Shown here piece by piece: positions 1 through 8,390 of a stretch of DNA of 64,000 nt. Position 1 is the stretch's first letter. Each line of letters begins with the position of its first letter. Below the pieces are notes generated by a model. It did not search any database. It was given only the letters and a program-made list of their open reading frames with translations, and had not been told where the DNA came from. The DNA is from Allobosea sp. (GTDB lineage Bacteria > Pseudomonadota > Alphaproteobacteria > Rhizobiales > Kaistiaceae), in NCBI GenBank assembly GCA_017307955.1, contig JAFKFV010000010.1, positions 248,001-312,000 of the forward strand, read 5' to 3'. The translations under genes were made by a program, and so were the position numbers.

Positions 1-1380
1 GCCCGCGACGCGACCGAACTCGACCAGCACACCCGCCTGAAGGCGCGATTCTATGTCCGCCAGGTCGCCAACGCGGTCTCGCCGTCGAATTTCCTCTTCA
101 CCAATCCCGAGATCCTGCGCGACACGCTCGATTCGAGCGCCGAGAATCTGGTGCGCGGCGCTAATATGCTGGCCGACGACATCGCCGCCGGCGAGGGCGA
201 GCTCAAGATCCGCCAAGTCGACACCAAGAGCTTCACGATCGGCGGCAACCTCGCGCTGACGCCGGGCAAGGTCGTGCACCAGAACGATGTCTGCCAGCTC
301 ATCCAGTACAAGCCGGCGACGGCCGAGGTGCTGAAGCGGCCGCTGTTCATCGTGCCGCCCTGGATCAACAAGTTCTACATCCTCGATCTCACGCCCGAGA
401 AATCCTTCATCAAATGGGCGGTCGAGCAGGGTCACACGGTCTTTGTCGTGTCCTGGGTCAATCCCGGCGAACGGCAGGCCGGCAAGAGCTTCGAGCACTA
501 CATGCGCGAGGGCATCCTCGAATCGCTCGACGTGATCGAGAAGATCACCCGTGAGAAGCAAGTGAACGCCATCGGCTATTGCGTCGGAGGCACGCTGCTC
601 TCGTTCACGCTCGCCTATATGGCGGCGACCGGCGACACGCGGATCGGGGCGGCGACGCTGTTCGCCACGCAGGTCGACTTCACCTTCGCCGGCGATCTCA
701 AGGTGTTCATCGACGAGGAGCAGATCGAACACATCGAGAAGAAGATGAGCGTGCGCGGTTATCTCGAGGGGAAGAACATGGCTTCCTCCTTCAACATGCT
801 GCGCTCGAACGAGCTCATCTGGTCCTATGTCGTCAACAACTACTTCCGCGGCCGCGAGCCGATCCCGTTCGATCTCCTGTTCTGGAATTGGGACGCCACG
901 CGAATGCCGGCCGCCAACCACTCGTTTTATTTGAGGAATTGCTACCTCGACAACAAGCTCGCCAAGGGCGAATTGCAGGTCGGCGAGACCAAGCTGTCGC
1001 TGCGCGACGTGAAGATTCCGATCTTCAATCTCGCGACACGCGAGGACCATATCGCGCCGCCGCGCTCCGTCTTCTACGGCTCGTCCTTCTTCGGCGGGCC
1101 GGTGACCTTCGTGCTGTCGGGCTCGGGGCACATCGCCGGCGTCGTCAATCCGCCGGTGCGCAAGAAATACCAGTACTGGACGGGGCCGGCGCCGGTTGGC
1201 GACGGCTTCGACGAATGGCTGATGCATGCCGAGGAGCATCCTGGCTCCTGGTGGCCGCACTGGCAGGCCTGGGTCGAGAGCCTCGACGATACACGCGTCA
1301 AGGCGCGCATTCCCGGCGGGCGGCGCGTCAAGCCAATCGAGGATGCACCAGGCAGCTATGTGAAGGTGATGTCGGCCTGA
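1..1380 (+). CDS. phaC: Class I poly(3-hydroxyalkanoate) synthase, 5' end outside window
   Basis: Polymerises (R)-3-hydroxyacyl-CoA into storage polyester at the granule surface. The reading frame is open from base 1, so the N-terminus (about 125 residues by comparison with the roughly 589-residue Ralstonia enzyme) lies outside the window; 459 codons including the stop are visible. The first visible residues already match the conserved PhaC region (KARFYVRQ, then SPSNFL and NPE). The lipase-like box GYCVGG places the catalytic Cys at visible residue 194. The Asp of REDH is residue 349 and the His of SGHIAG is residue 377; the 28-residue Asp-His spacing equals that of the Ralstonia enzyme. Good-quality alpha/beta-hydrolase core with no frameshift. 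It converges on the hydrolase downstream. Confidence 0.97.
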   Translation, partial: ARDATELDQHTRLKARFYVRQVANAVSPSNFLFTNPEILRDTLDSSAENLVRGANMLADDIAAGEGELKIRQVDTKSFTIGGNLALTPGKVVHQNDVCQLIQYKPATAEVLKRPLFIVPPWINKFYILDLTPEKSFIKWAVEQGHTVFVVSWVNPGERQAGKSFEHYMREGILESLDVIEKITREKQVNAIGYCVGGTLLSFTLAYMAATGDTRIGAATLFATQVDFTFAGDLKVFIDEEQIEHIEKKMSVRGYLEGKNMASSFNMLRSNELIWSYVVNNYFRGREPIPFDLLFWNWDATRMPAANHSFYLRNCYLDNKLAKGELQVGETKLSLRDVKIPIFNLATREDHIAPPRSVFYGSSFFGGPVTFVLSGSGHIAGVVNPPVRKKYQYWTGPAPVGDGFDEWLMHAEEHPGSWWPHWQAWVESLDDTRVKARIPGGRRVKPIEDAPGSYVKVMSA

Positions 1381-1391
1381 CCCGGAATCAT

Positions 1392-1416
1392 CATGCCCGG
1401 GACGAGCCCGGGCATG
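1392..1416. terminator. Perfect hairpin between convergent phaC and hydrolase
   Basis: A perfect 10-bp inverted repeat (CATGCCCGGG and its complement) around a 5-nt loop starts 12 bases after the phaC stop, with a convergent gene on the other side. No T-run follows on either strand, so it may act as a bidirectional or Rho-aided terminator or simply as an mRNA 3' stabiliser. Confidence 0.5.
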
Positions 1417-1446
1417 AAAGGCGTTCGGATGCTACGAACCGTCGGC

Positions 1447-2283
1447 TCAGGCCTGCACGAAGGCAAGCAGGTCGGCGTTCAGCACGTCGGCATTGACGGT
1501 CAGCATGCCATGCGAGAAGCCCGGATAGGTCTTCAGCTGGCCGTTCTTCAGGAGCTTGGCGGAGAGCCGCGAGGAATCGTCGATCGGCACGATCTGGTCG
1601 TCCTCGCCATGCAGCACGAGCGTCGGCACCGAGATGGCCTTGAGGTCATCGGTCTGGTCGGTCTCGGAGAAGGCCTTGATGCCGTCATAATGCGCCTTGG
1701 CGCTGCCGGTCATGCCCTGGCGCCACCAATTGGCGATCACCGGCTCGGAGACCTTGGCACCCTCGCGGTTGAAGCCATAGAACGGGCCTTCGGCGACGGC
1801 GCGGAAGAACTCGGCGCGGTTGGCGGCGAGCGCGGAGCGGAAGCCGTCGAACACCTCGATCGGAAGGCCGCCGGGATTGGAGGCCGTCTTCACCATGATC
1901 GGCGGCACGGCGCTGACGAGCACGGCCTTGGCGACGCGGCCCTGCGGCTCGCCGAACTTCGCCACATAGCGGGCGACTTCGCCGCCGCCGGTCGAATGGC
2001 CGATATGGACGGCGTTGCGGAGGTCGAGATGCTCGGCGACGGCGCTCGCATCCGCCGCGTAGTGATCCATGTCGTGCCCTTCGGAGACCTGCGCCGAACG
2101 GCCATGGCCGCGGCGGTCATGCGCGACGACGCGGTAGCCCTTGGCGAGGAAGAACAGCAGCTGCGCATCCCAATCGTCGCTGGACAGCGGCCAGCCATGA
2201 TGGAAAACGATCGGCTGCGCGTCCTTCGGACCCCAGTCCTTGTAGAAGATCTCGACGCCGTCCTTGGTGGTGACATAAGCCAT
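1447..2283 (-). CDS. Alpha/beta hydrolase, non-heme chloroperoxidase-like
   Basis: A 278-residue alpha/beta-hydrolase. The start ATG at 2283 is chosen because the protein begins there with the family pattern (MAYVTTKDGVEIFYKDWG) and a GAAGGACGAG ribosome binding site precedes it; the frame is open further upstream but that part lies under the divergent regulator. Oxyanion region HHGWPLS is at 28-34, nucleophile Ser97 in GHSTGG, acid Asp228 or 229 in HGEDD, and His258 in FSHGM. The family (called non-heme haloperoxidases) mostly acts as esterases or perhydrolases; the natural substrate cannot be read from sequence. It is divergent from a GlxA-type regulator across 117 bp, which may control it (inference). 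Confidence 0.9.
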   Translation of the reverse strand: MAYVTTKDGVEIFYKDWGPKDAQPIVFHHGWPLSSDDWDAQLLFFLAKGYRVVAHDRRGHGRSAQVSEGHDMDHYAADASAVAEHLDLRNAVHIGHSTGGGEVARYVAKFGEPQGRVAKAVLVSAVPPIMVKTASNPGGLPIEVFDGFRSALAANRAEFFRAVAEGPFYGFNREGAKVSEPVIANWWRQGMTGSAKAHYDGIKAFSETDQTDDLKAISVPTLVLHGEDDQIVPIDDSSRLSAKLLKNGQLKTYPGFSHGMLTVNADVLNADLLAFVQA

Positions 2284-2400
2284 GATCTCGTCCTTCGCTG
2301 CGGGACGGCGGGGGTGCCGTCGCCATGCATCCGGTTCTAGGTCCTGCCGCGCGCTGTGCCGCGTGGCGCATCCGACAATATGCGGGGCAAAAGTGACAGC

Positions 2401-3423
2401 ATGACCACGGAAGCCGATCTCTGCGCCGAAGTCGGCCTGGTGATCTTCCCGGACTGCCAGCTTTCGGCGGTCTATGGCCTGACCGACGTCTTCCGCATCG
2501 CCGGCGAAATGAGCGCCGCGCGCGCCGAGGGCGGGGCGGCGCATGCGGTCCGCGTCAGCCACTGGCAGCTTTCGCCGGACGGCAGCGATGTGGTCTGCAG
2601 CTATGACAGCCATCCCGGCCTGCCGCACCGGCTCACCTATCTCATCACCCCGCCGAGCCTCATCGTGCCCTCGCGCATGCAGCCGATGGGCAGGCTGACC
2701 GACTGGCTGGCCGGCCGGCACGCGGCTGGCGCGACGCTGGTCTCGGTTTGCGCCGGCGCCTTTCTCGTCGCGGAGACCGGCCTTCTCGACGGCCGAACGG
2801 CGACGACGCATTGGGCCTTCGCGGCCGAGCTCGCGCGGCGCTATCCCTCGATCCGCGTCGATTCGAGCCGCATGGTCATCGACGACGGCGACATCGTCAC
2901 CGCCGGCGGCATCCTCGCCTGGACCGATCTCGGTCTGACGCTGGTGGCGCGCCATCTCGGCCCGACCGTCATGCTCGATACCGCGCGGTTCCTGCTCATC
3001 GATCCGCCGGGGCGGCTGCAGCAACCCTATGGCGGCTTCGTCGACCGGCGCGACCATGGCGACGCGGCGATCCTGAAGGCGCAGCTCTGGATGCACGGCA
3101 ACGGCGCCCGCGAACATGCCATCCCCGAACTCGCCGAGATTTCCGGGCTCGGCGAGCGGACCTTCCAGCGCCGTTTCCAGAAGGCGACCGGCATGAAGGC
3201 GACGGAATATGCGCAGCAGATCCGCATCGAGCGGGCCCGCGAGGCGCTGGAACTGACGCGCAAGCCCGTCGAGCAGGTCGCCTGGGATGTCGGCTATGGC
3301 GATCCCTCGGCCTTCCGCCGCATCTTCCAGCGCATCACCGGACTGGCGCCGGCCGACTACCGGCGCCGTTTCGGCCTGATGCAGCGCGAGGCCGCGGGAC
3401 CGGCCGGCGGCGCTACCGCCTGA
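2401..3423 (+). CDS. GlxA family transcriptional regulator (DJ-1/PfpI + AraC HTH)
   Basis: A 340-residue two-domain regulator. The N-terminal half is a DJ-1/PfpI-like sensing domain (VGLVIFPDCQ at 11-20, the nucleophile-elbow-like VSVCAGAF with Cys117, then GLLDGRTATTHW). The C-terminal 100 residues are an AraC-type double HTH (LGERTFQRRFQKATG, then the AWDVGYGDPSAFRRIF signature and the PADYRRRF ending). Start ATG 2401 is preferred over in-frame ATG 2356 or 2380 because the conserved region begins just after it. Its ribosome binding site is weak (GGGGCAAAAG). Members of this family regulate amine, glycine-betaine or arginine catabolism, but the ligand here is unknown. Divergent placement suggests control of the adjacent hydrolase. 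Confidence 0.92.
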   Translation: MTTEADLCAEVGLVIFPDCQLSAVYGLTDVFRIAGEMSAARAEGGAAHAVRVSHWQLSPDGSDVVCSYDSHPGLPHRLTYLITPPSLIVPSRMQPMGRLTDWLAGRHAAGATLVSVCAGAFLVAETGLLDGRTATTHWAFAAELARRYPSIRVDSSRMVIDDGDIVTAGGILAWTDLGLTLVARHLGPTVMLDTARFLLIDPPGRLQQPYGGFVDRRDHGDAAILKAQLWMHGNGAREHAIPELAEISGLGERTFQRRFQKATGMKATEYAQQIRIERAREALELTRKPVEQVAWDVGYGDPSAFRRIFQRITGLAPADYRRRFGLMQREAAGPAGGATA

Positions 3424-3426
3424 GCG

Positions 3427-4002
3427 CTACTCCCTGAGCGTGCCTGCCTTGCGCGCCGCGAAAGTCGCGAGCACGTCCATCAGCGCTGGCGACAGGCAGT
3501 CATAGGGCTCGAGACCGATCTCGCGGATGCGGCCACGGATGCCTTCCATTGCGCGCGGCGGCACGCCGCTCTCGATGACCGACGAGACGAAGGCGGCGAA
3601 TTGCGGCGCCTGCCAGCCCTTGTCTTTCGAGAGCTCGGTATGGACGAAGGTGAGCCCCTTGAAGGCGTGATCGCGCTCGACCGGCCCATGCATATGCGCG
3701 CCGCAGGCCTTGCAGGCATGGCGCTGGATGAGCGCAGACGGATCGACGACCTGAAGCTTGTCGCCGTTATCGGTGACATGGACATTGGCCGTTGGCGCGA
3801 CGGCGACGATCGAGAGGATTGCGCCGGCCGGCTTCCAGCATTTCGTGCAGCCGCAGGCGTGGTTGTGCGCGACCTGGCCGTCGATGCGCACCTTGACCGG
3901 GCGGTCGACGCAAAGGCACGTCAGCGTGCCGCCCGAGAAACTCTCCGAACCCGCGACGACGCCATCGTCGATCGCCGGATGAAGGCGAACCTTGTCTGGC
4001 AT
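3427..4002 (-). CDS. gfa: S-(hydroxymethyl)glutathione synthase
   Basis: A 191-residue zinc protein of the GFA family that promotes condensation of formaldehyde with glutathione, the first step of glutathione-dependent formaldehyde detoxification. Zinc-ligand cysteines are visible in [20 protein letters not shown] and [13 protein letters not shown]. The length matches the family (about 190 residues). Start ATG 4002 is chosen because AGGGAGCAGGAA precedes it; an in-frame ATG six codons earlier lacks a better site. The usual partner genes (adhC, fghA) are not in the window. It converges with the GlxA-type gene with only 3 bases between stops. Confidence 0.92.
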   Translation of the reverse strand: MPDKVRLHPAIDDGVVAGSESFSGGTLTCLCVDRPVKVRIDGQVAHNHACGCTKCWKPAGAILSIVAVAPTANVHVTDNGDKLQVVDPSALIQRHACKACGAHMHGPVERDHAFKGLTFVHTELSKDKGWQAPQFAAFVSSVIESGVPPRAMEGIRGRIREIGLEPYDCLSPALMDVLATFAARKAGTLRE

Positions 4003-4063
4003 TTCCTGCTCCCTCGGCATTCTTGTCGCGGCCCTCTTTCGGAGCCGCCGACAGGAACGCTAA

Positions 4064-4090
4064 TCCCGTTCCCGCATCTTGGGAACGGGA
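4064..4090 (-). terminator. Hairpin downstream of argC
   Basis: TCCCGTTCCC and GGGAACGGGA form a perfect 10-bp stem with a 7-nt loop, 21 bases past the argC stop and upstream of the gfa start. There is no clear T-run, so intrinsic termination is uncertain. Confidence 0.45.
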
Positions 4091-4111
4091 TCGCGGAAGC
4101 GTGATGACGCC

Positions 4112-5095
4112 CTATTCGAGGCCGGAGGCTTCCGGGAGACCGAGCGACAGGTTGAGGTTCTGCACGGCGGCGCCGGAGGCGCCCTTGCCGAGATTGTCGA
4201 GCAACGCCAGAGCGAGGCCCTGCCCGTTCGTCTCGTTGCCGAAAACCATGATCCGCAGGCGATTGGTGTCGTTGAGATTTTCCGGATCGATCAGGGCATG
4301 GAAGCCAGCGGCGCCGGCGCGCGCCTTCTGAACCTCCGCGGCGTCATCGACGCCGAGCACCTCGATGAAGCGCTCGCCCGCATAGTGCTTCTCATAGGCG
4401 GCGGTGAGATCCTCGGCCTTCGGCTTGCCCGGCAGGCGGCCGAGATGCAGCGGCAGCTCGATGATCATGCCCTGCGCGAAGCGGCCGACCGACGGCGTGA
4501 AAATCGGCGCCTCGTTGATCGCGCCATAGCGGACGATCTCCGGCAGATGCTTGTGCGAAAGCGTGAGCCCATAGGGGCGGAACGCATCATGCGATCCGGG
4601 CGGCGGGGTCTGCTGCTCGAACTCGGCGATGAGGCCCTTGCCGCCGCCGGAATAGCCCGAGATGCCGTTGACAACGAGCGGCCAATCGGCGGGAAGCAGG
4701 CCGGCATCGACGAGCGGGCGGATCAGCGCGATGGCGCCCGTCGCATAGCAGCCGGGATTGGCGATCCGGGTCGCGCCGGCGATCTTCGCGCGCTGGTCGC
4801 CATCGAGCTCGGCAAAGCCATAGGCCCAGCCGGGAAACACCCGATGCGCGGTCGAGGCGTCGATGATGCGGGTTGCGGGATTGGTGACGAGCGTCACCGC
4901 CTCGCGCGCGGCATCGTCCGGCAGGCAGAGGATGACGGCATCGGCGAGATTCATGATCTCGGCGCGCGCGCTCCTGTCCTTGCGATGCTCTGGGTCGATC
5001 GTGAGAAGCGCGATATCCGGCCGGCCCTCGAGGCGCTGGCGGATCTGCAGCCCCGTCGTTCCGGCCTCGCCATCGATGAAAACCTTGGCAGACAT
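4112..5095 (-). CDS. argC: N-acetyl-gamma-glutamyl-phosphate reductase (type 2)
   Basis: Third step of arginine synthesis: NADPH-dependent reduction of N-acetylglutamyl phosphate to the semialdehyde. At 327 residues it is the short type 2 form common in alphaproteobacteria. The N-terminal Rossmann start KVFIDGEAGTTG (4-15) and the catalytic Cys116 in NPGCYATGA are both present, followed by SGYSGGGKG. An AGAGGAAGCGAAC ribosome binding site precedes ATG 5095. It lies downstream of rplM-rpsI in the same direction but is separated from rpsI by a strong terminator, so it probably has its own promoter. This rplM-rpsI-argC order is common in Hyphomicrobiales. Confidence 0.97.
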   Translation of the reverse strand: MSAKVFIDGEAGTTGLQIRQRLEGRPDIALLTIDPEHRKDRSARAEIMNLADAVILCLPDDAAREAVTLVTNPATRIIDASTAHRVFPGWAYGFAELDGDQRAKIAGATRIANPGCYATGAIALIRPLVDAGLLPADWPLVVNGISGYSGGGKGLIAEFEQQTPPPGSHDAFRPYGLTLSHKHLPEIVRYGAINEAPIFTPSVGRFAQGMIIELPLHLGRLPGKPKAEDLTAAYEKHYAGERFIEVLGVDDAAEVQKARAGAAGFHALIDPENLNDTNRLRIMVFGNETNGQGLALALLDNLGKGASGAAVQNLNLSLGLPEASGLE

Positions 5096-5181
5096 GTTCG
5101 CTTCCTCTGAGGAACCCGGACTTCACGCGCCGATGCGTCGGGCCGCAGCCGGCTTATCAGGTGGATGTGACAGGGCCATAG

Positions 5182-5215
5182 AAAAAGGGCGCCCGGTTGC
5201 CCGAAGCGCCCTTTC
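5182..5215 (-). terminator. Rho-independent terminator of rplM-rpsI
   Basis: Read on the minus strand, AAAGGGCGC and GCGCCCTTT pair around a 13-nt loop and run into TTTTT, about 20 bases after the rpsI stop. This is a textbook intrinsic terminator. Confidence 0.85.
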
Positions 5216-5236
5216 GCGTTGAGTGATCGACGCGGC

Positions 5237-5707
5237 TTAGCGCTTCGAGAACTGGAAGCTGCGGCGGGCCTTGGCGCGGCCGTACTTCTTGCGCTCGACG
5301 ACGCGGCTGTCGCGGGTCAGGAAGCCGCCCTTCTTGAGGACGCCACGCAGCTCCGGCTCGTAATAGGTCAGCGCCTTCGAGAGGCCGTGGCGCAGCGCGC
5401 CGGCCTGGCCCGACAGGCCGCCGCCGGCGACCTTGGCGTCGACGTCATACTGGCCGTTGCGATTGGCGACGCCGATCGCCTGGCGAACCAGCATCTGCAG
5501 CACGGGACGGGCGAAATAGGCCGAGAAGTCCTTGCCGTTGACGGTGATCTTGCCGGTGCCGGGACGGATCCAGACGCGGGCGATCGCGTTCTTGCGCTTG
5601 CCGGTCGCATAGGCACGGCCATGCGCGTCGAGCTTCTGAACGTGAACCGGGGCGGCGTTCTCGGTCGATGCCGGGACGAGGTCCTGGAGGGACTGGAGAT
5701 CGGCCAT
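5237..5707 (-). CDS. rpsI: 30S ribosomal protein S9 (uS9)
   Basis: Small-subunit ribosomal protein whose C-terminal tail reaches the P-site tRNA. The 156-residue protein has an alphaproteobacterial N-terminal extension of about 30 residues, then [15 protein letters not shown] and [14 protein letters not shown]. It ends in the invariant SKR after [10 protein letters not shown]. It follows rplM with a 2-base gap and is co-transcribed with it. Confidence 0.99.
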   Translation of the reverse strand: MADLQSLQDLVPASTENAAPVHVQKLDAHGRAYATGKRKNAIARVWIRPGTGKITVNGKDFSAYFARPVLQMLVRQAIGVANRNGQYDVDAKVAGGGLSGQAGALRHGLSKALTYYEPELRGVLKKGGFLTRDSRVVERKKYGRAKARRSFQFSKR

Positions 5708-5709
5708 GG

Positions 5710-6174
5710 TCAGGCAACCCTCTTGTTCTTCGGATTGAGCGCCGCGACGTCGAGGACTTCCGGCTGCTGCGCCTCATGCGGATGCTCGGCACCGGCATAG
5801 ACACGGAGATTGGAGAACTGGCGACGGCCGAGCGGACCCTCGGGCAGCATGCGCTCGACGGCCTTCTCGATGACGCGCTCCGGGAAGCGGCCCTCGATCA
5901 GCTGGCGCGGGCTGCGCTCCTTGATGCCGCCGATATAGCCGGTGTGCCAGTAATAGCGCTTGTCGGTGTATTTGCGGCCGGTGAAGACGACCTTCTCCGC
6001 ATTGATGACGATGACGTTGTCGCCGTCGTCGACATGCGGGGTGAAGCTCGCCTTGTGCTTGCCGCGCAGGCGGTTGGCCACGATGGTGGCGAGCCGTCCG
6101 ACGACAAGGTCCGTGGCGTCGATCAGAATCCACTTCTTCTCGACATCCGCCGGCTTGGTGGAGATGGTGCTCAT
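5710..6174 (-). CDS. rplM: 50S ribosomal protein L13 (uL13)
   Basis: Early-assembly large-subunit protein of 154 residues, full length for alphaproteobacteria. Characteristic pieces are [18 protein letters not shown] near the N-terminus, the [16 protein letters not shown] strand and the [13 protein letters not shown] motif. It is the first gene of the rplM-rpsI operon and lies 76 bases downstream of a strong consensus promoter. Confidence 0.99.
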   Translation of the reverse strand: MSTISTKPADVEKKWILIDATDLVVGRLATIVANRLRGKHKASFTPHVDDGDNVIVINAEKVVFTGRKYTDKRYYWHTGYIGGIKERSPRQLIEGRFPERVIEKAVERMLPEGPLGRRQFSNLRVYAGAEHPHEAQQPEVLDVAALNPKNKRVA

Positions 6175-6249
6175 TCTTAAACCCGTTTCTCGTGCCCGTT
6201 CAGGCAGGGGAATGGAGGCGGCAGGGCCTTCACCCCGTCGTTGGCGCTT

Positions 6250-6278
6250 CGTCTACAGGGGCGCGGCCGGCGCGTCAA
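6250..6278 (-). promoter_or_regulatory. Sigma-70 type promoter of rplM-rpsI
   Basis: On the minus strand TTGACG (6278-6273) and TAGACG (6255-6250) are separated by exactly 17 bases, close to the alphaproteobacterial housekeeping consensus. It gives a leader of about 70 nt before rplM. The rest of the 314-bp gap between rplM and the VOC gene (6175-6488) shows no other convincing element. Confidence 0.75.
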
Positions 6279-6488
6279 CCGTGACAAACGCGTGGCGAAG
6301 CCAATTTTTGCATGAATTCCATTGGCATGGCCGCGATCGTACCATGATACCACATCGGAGCGAAGGCGGATTTCCGCCATGATGCCGTGCTGCCATGTGG
6401 GGATGAGCGGGAAGCGCCGCCCCGGCCCTTCCCGCGCCCGGTCGATCGGCTATTGTGCTGCGCAACAGGCACGGTCAGGGAACGACAG

Positions 6489-6938
6489 ATGACGGAAAAC
6501 GGCCTTTCCCCGCGGCTCAGCATCGTGACGCTCGGCGTCGCGAATGTCGCGCGGGCGCGCAGTTTCTACGAGAAGCTCGGCTGGCAGCCCTCCTCGGCCA
6601 GCCAGGAGCAGATCGTCTTCTTCCAGCTGTCCGGCGTCGTTCTCGCACTTTTCAACCGCGATCAGCTCGCCGACGACGCAACCGTCGCGCCGGCCGGCGA
6701 CGGCTTCCGGGCGGTGACGCTCGCGCACAATGTGGAATCGGAAGCGGCGGTCGATGCCGCCCTCGCCCATGCCGAGCGCAGCGGCGCCTCGATCGTGAAG
6801 CCGGCCTCCAAGGTGTTCTGGGGCGGCTATTCCGGCTATTTCGCCGATCCCGACGGCCATCTCTGGGAGGTGGCCTATAACCCGTTCTTCGCCTTTGACG
6901 AGGCCGGCCGCCTCGCCCTTCCGGGCCCGGCCGCATGA
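6489..6938 (+). CDS. VOC (glyoxalase/bleomycin-resistance fold) family protein
   Basis: A 149-residue single vicinal-oxygen-chelate domain protein. It starts with SIVTLGVANVARARSFYEKLGW, typical of the first beta-alpha-beta unit, and ends with GYSGYFADPDGHLWEVAYNP, which carries the metal-ligand Glu of the second unit. ATG 6489 is preferred over upstream in-frame ATG 6387 because AGGGAACGACAG precedes it and homology begins there. This branch often has no assigned substrate; lactoylglutathione lyase activity should not be assumed. It may be co-transcribed with the two small genes downstream. Confidence 0.9.
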   Translation: MTENGLSPRLSIVTLGVANVARARSFYEKLGWQPSSASQEQIVFFQLSGVVLALFNRDQLADDATVAPAGDGFRAVTLAHNVESEAAVDAALAHAERSGASIVKPASKVFWGGYSGYFADPDGHLWEVAYNPFFAFDEAGRLALPGPAA

Positions 6939-6949
6939 AGAGGCTTGCC

Positions 6950-7804
6950 ATGACGCTCCCCCGCATGACGACCATTCGCCTTGCTCTCCCGCTGGTGGCC
7001 GCCGTGCTGCTGGCGCCGCTGCCAGCGCTTGCCATCCAGCCCTATCAGAGCGTCACGGCGACCTACGACACCGAAGGCGCGGACGATCCGGGCTTGAAGA
7101 CATTCCTCGAATCGCTGCGCAAGGCGCTCGATTCCAGCGATTCGACCTTCCTGAAGCTCGCGGTCGCCAAGGATCTCGCAATCTATACGCCGGCCGTCGG
7201 CTTCCCGGACGGCGCGGCGCATGGCCCCCTCGCCAATCCAGACAAGCATGAGGCGGCGCAACGCCTTGACGAGGCGGCGGCGCTGATGGGTTCGGCGGAT
7301 GTCGAATACACCCGTGACGACCTCGACAGCATGATCCTCGACCTCTTCGGCACCGCGCTGGAGCCGGGCACGATCGGCAAGTCGGCGATCGCGGGCGGCA
7401 AGCTGTGTGCCCCGGCCGAGCCGGTCTTCGACCGCGCCAAGGCGCTCGCCATGGCCGAGGCCGCCGACGTTCCTCCCGGCAATCTCTGGATTCTCTCGGA
7501 GAAGACCGACTTCCACGAGAAGCCGGACGCGAAGTCGCCCGTGGTCGAGACGCTGCCCGCCCATGCGATCGTCCCCTTCATCGAGGGATCGGTCGACGTG
7601 CCGACCGACAGCGCAACAACCGACGCCGAAGCCGCCGACGAGACCGATGGCGGCGAAGGCGGCTGGTATTCCGTCGCCCTCCCCTCGGGCAAGATCGGCT
7701 ATGCTTCGAACGACGCCTCGCTCGGCTTCCAGGCGGTCAGCGTCTGTTTCGGCAAGGTCGACGACAACTGGCTCGTGACCGCGGTCATCGTGCCGAGCCT
7801 CTAG
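6950..7804 (+). CDS. Secreted protein with C-terminal SH3-like domain, function unknown
   Basis: A 284-residue protein beginning with a clear signal peptide (basic start, hydrophobic run LALPLVAAVLLAPLPALA, cleavage expected after ALA). The central part has no recognised motif. The last 110 residues look like a bacterial SH3 domain (WILSEKTDFHEKPDAKSPVV, later GWYSVALPSGKIGYAS), with an acidic linker EAADETDGGEGG inside it. Such domains bind peptidoglycan or protein in the periplasm. The start is ambiguous: ATG 6950 has AAGAGG six bases upstream, while ATG 6935 overlaps the previous stop as ATGA. The reading frame and end are secure. Confidence 0.8.
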   Translation: MTLPRMTTIRLALPLVAAVLLAPLPALAIQPYQSVTATYDTEGADDPGLKTFLESLRKALDSSDSTFLKLAVAKDLAIYTPAVGFPDGAAHGPLANPDKHEAAQRLDEAAALMGSADVEYTRDDLDSMILDLFGTALEPGTIGKSAIAGGKLCAPAEPVFDRAKALAMAEAADVPPGNLWILSEKTDFHEKPDAKSPVVETLPAHAIVPFIEGSVDVPTDSATTDAEAADETDGGEGGWYSVALPSGKIGYASNDASLGFQAVSVCFGKVDDNWLVTAVIVPSL

Positions 7805-7812
7805 GGGAAGAG

Positions 7813-8250
7813 ATGCCCGTCAATCACGACCGCTACGACGACACCTATCTGCGCGAGATTCTCGAGACAACGCGCACGATCGCCATGGTCGGGGCCAGCG
7901 CCAAGGCCGAGCGGCCGAGCCATGGCGTGCTCGCCTATCTCATCAGCTGCGGCTACGAGACCTACCCGGTGCATCCGGGGCTCGCCGGCGGCGAGATTCT
8001 CGATCGCAAGGTCTATTCGAGCCTCGCGGATCTGCCAGCGCCGGTCGACATGGTCGACGTCTTCCGCAATTCCGACGCCATTCCAGCGCTTGCCGACGAG
8101 ATCCTCGCGCTGCCGCACCTGCCGCGCGTCGTCTGGCTGCAGCTCGGCATCCGTAATGACGAGGCGGCGGCAAAGCTGGAGGCGGCCGGGATCAAGGTCG
8201 TCATGAACCGCTGCCCGGCCATCGACCGCCCGCGCCTGCTCGGGCGCTGA
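7813..8250 (+). CDS. CoA-binding domain protein (YccU-like)
   Basis: A 145-residue single-domain protein with a Rossmann CoA-binding fold: TIAMVGASAKAERPSHGVLA at about 23-42 is the nucleotide-binding loop, followed by VDMVDVFRN and the VVMNRCPAID ending with its conserved Cys. The family resembles the N-terminal domain of succinyl-CoA ligase alpha; the cellular role is not established. An AGGGGAAGAG ribosome binding site lies immediately before ATG 7813. Only 8 bases separate it from the SH3-like gene, so the two are likely co-transcribed. Confidence 0.93.
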   Translation: MPVNHDRYDDTYLREILETTRTIAMVGASAKAERPSHGVLAYLISCGYETYPVHPGLAGGEILDRKVYSSLADLPAPVDMVDVFRNSDAIPALADEILALPHLPRVVWLQLGIRNDEAAAKLEAAGIKVVMNRCPAIDRPRLLGR

Positions 8251-8359
8251 CCGGCTTCGGCAAATTCATCCCGAGATCGGGCAGCAGCCCGGAACAATGT
8301 TCTTTGCCTGCGCCCGCCCGTCCGCGCTATCGATAGAAAAAGTGCGGCGGGACATCCCG

Positions 8360-8381
8360 CACGACTTGGAACACGACTTGG
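8360..8381 (+). repeat. Tandem 10-mer direct repeat overlapping the metY ribosome binding site
   Basis: CACGACTTGG occurs at 8360-8369 and again at 8372-8381, 12 bases apart, with the second copy running into the GGGAGG ribosome binding site of metY. An imperfect GC-rich hairpin (GTGCGG...CCCGCAC) lies directly upstream. A regulatory role is possible but not shown. Confidence 0.4.
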
Positions 8382-8390
8382 GAGGTGATC

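Noticed and set aside
1393..2340. A 315-codon plus-strand frame opposite the alpha/beta hydrolase
   Set aside because: The minus strand has an intact catalytic triad protein; the plus frame is a compositional shadow.
8251..8390. SAM-II type riboswitch upstream of metY
   Set aside because: The conserved GUGAUUUG core and pseudoknot partners were not found.
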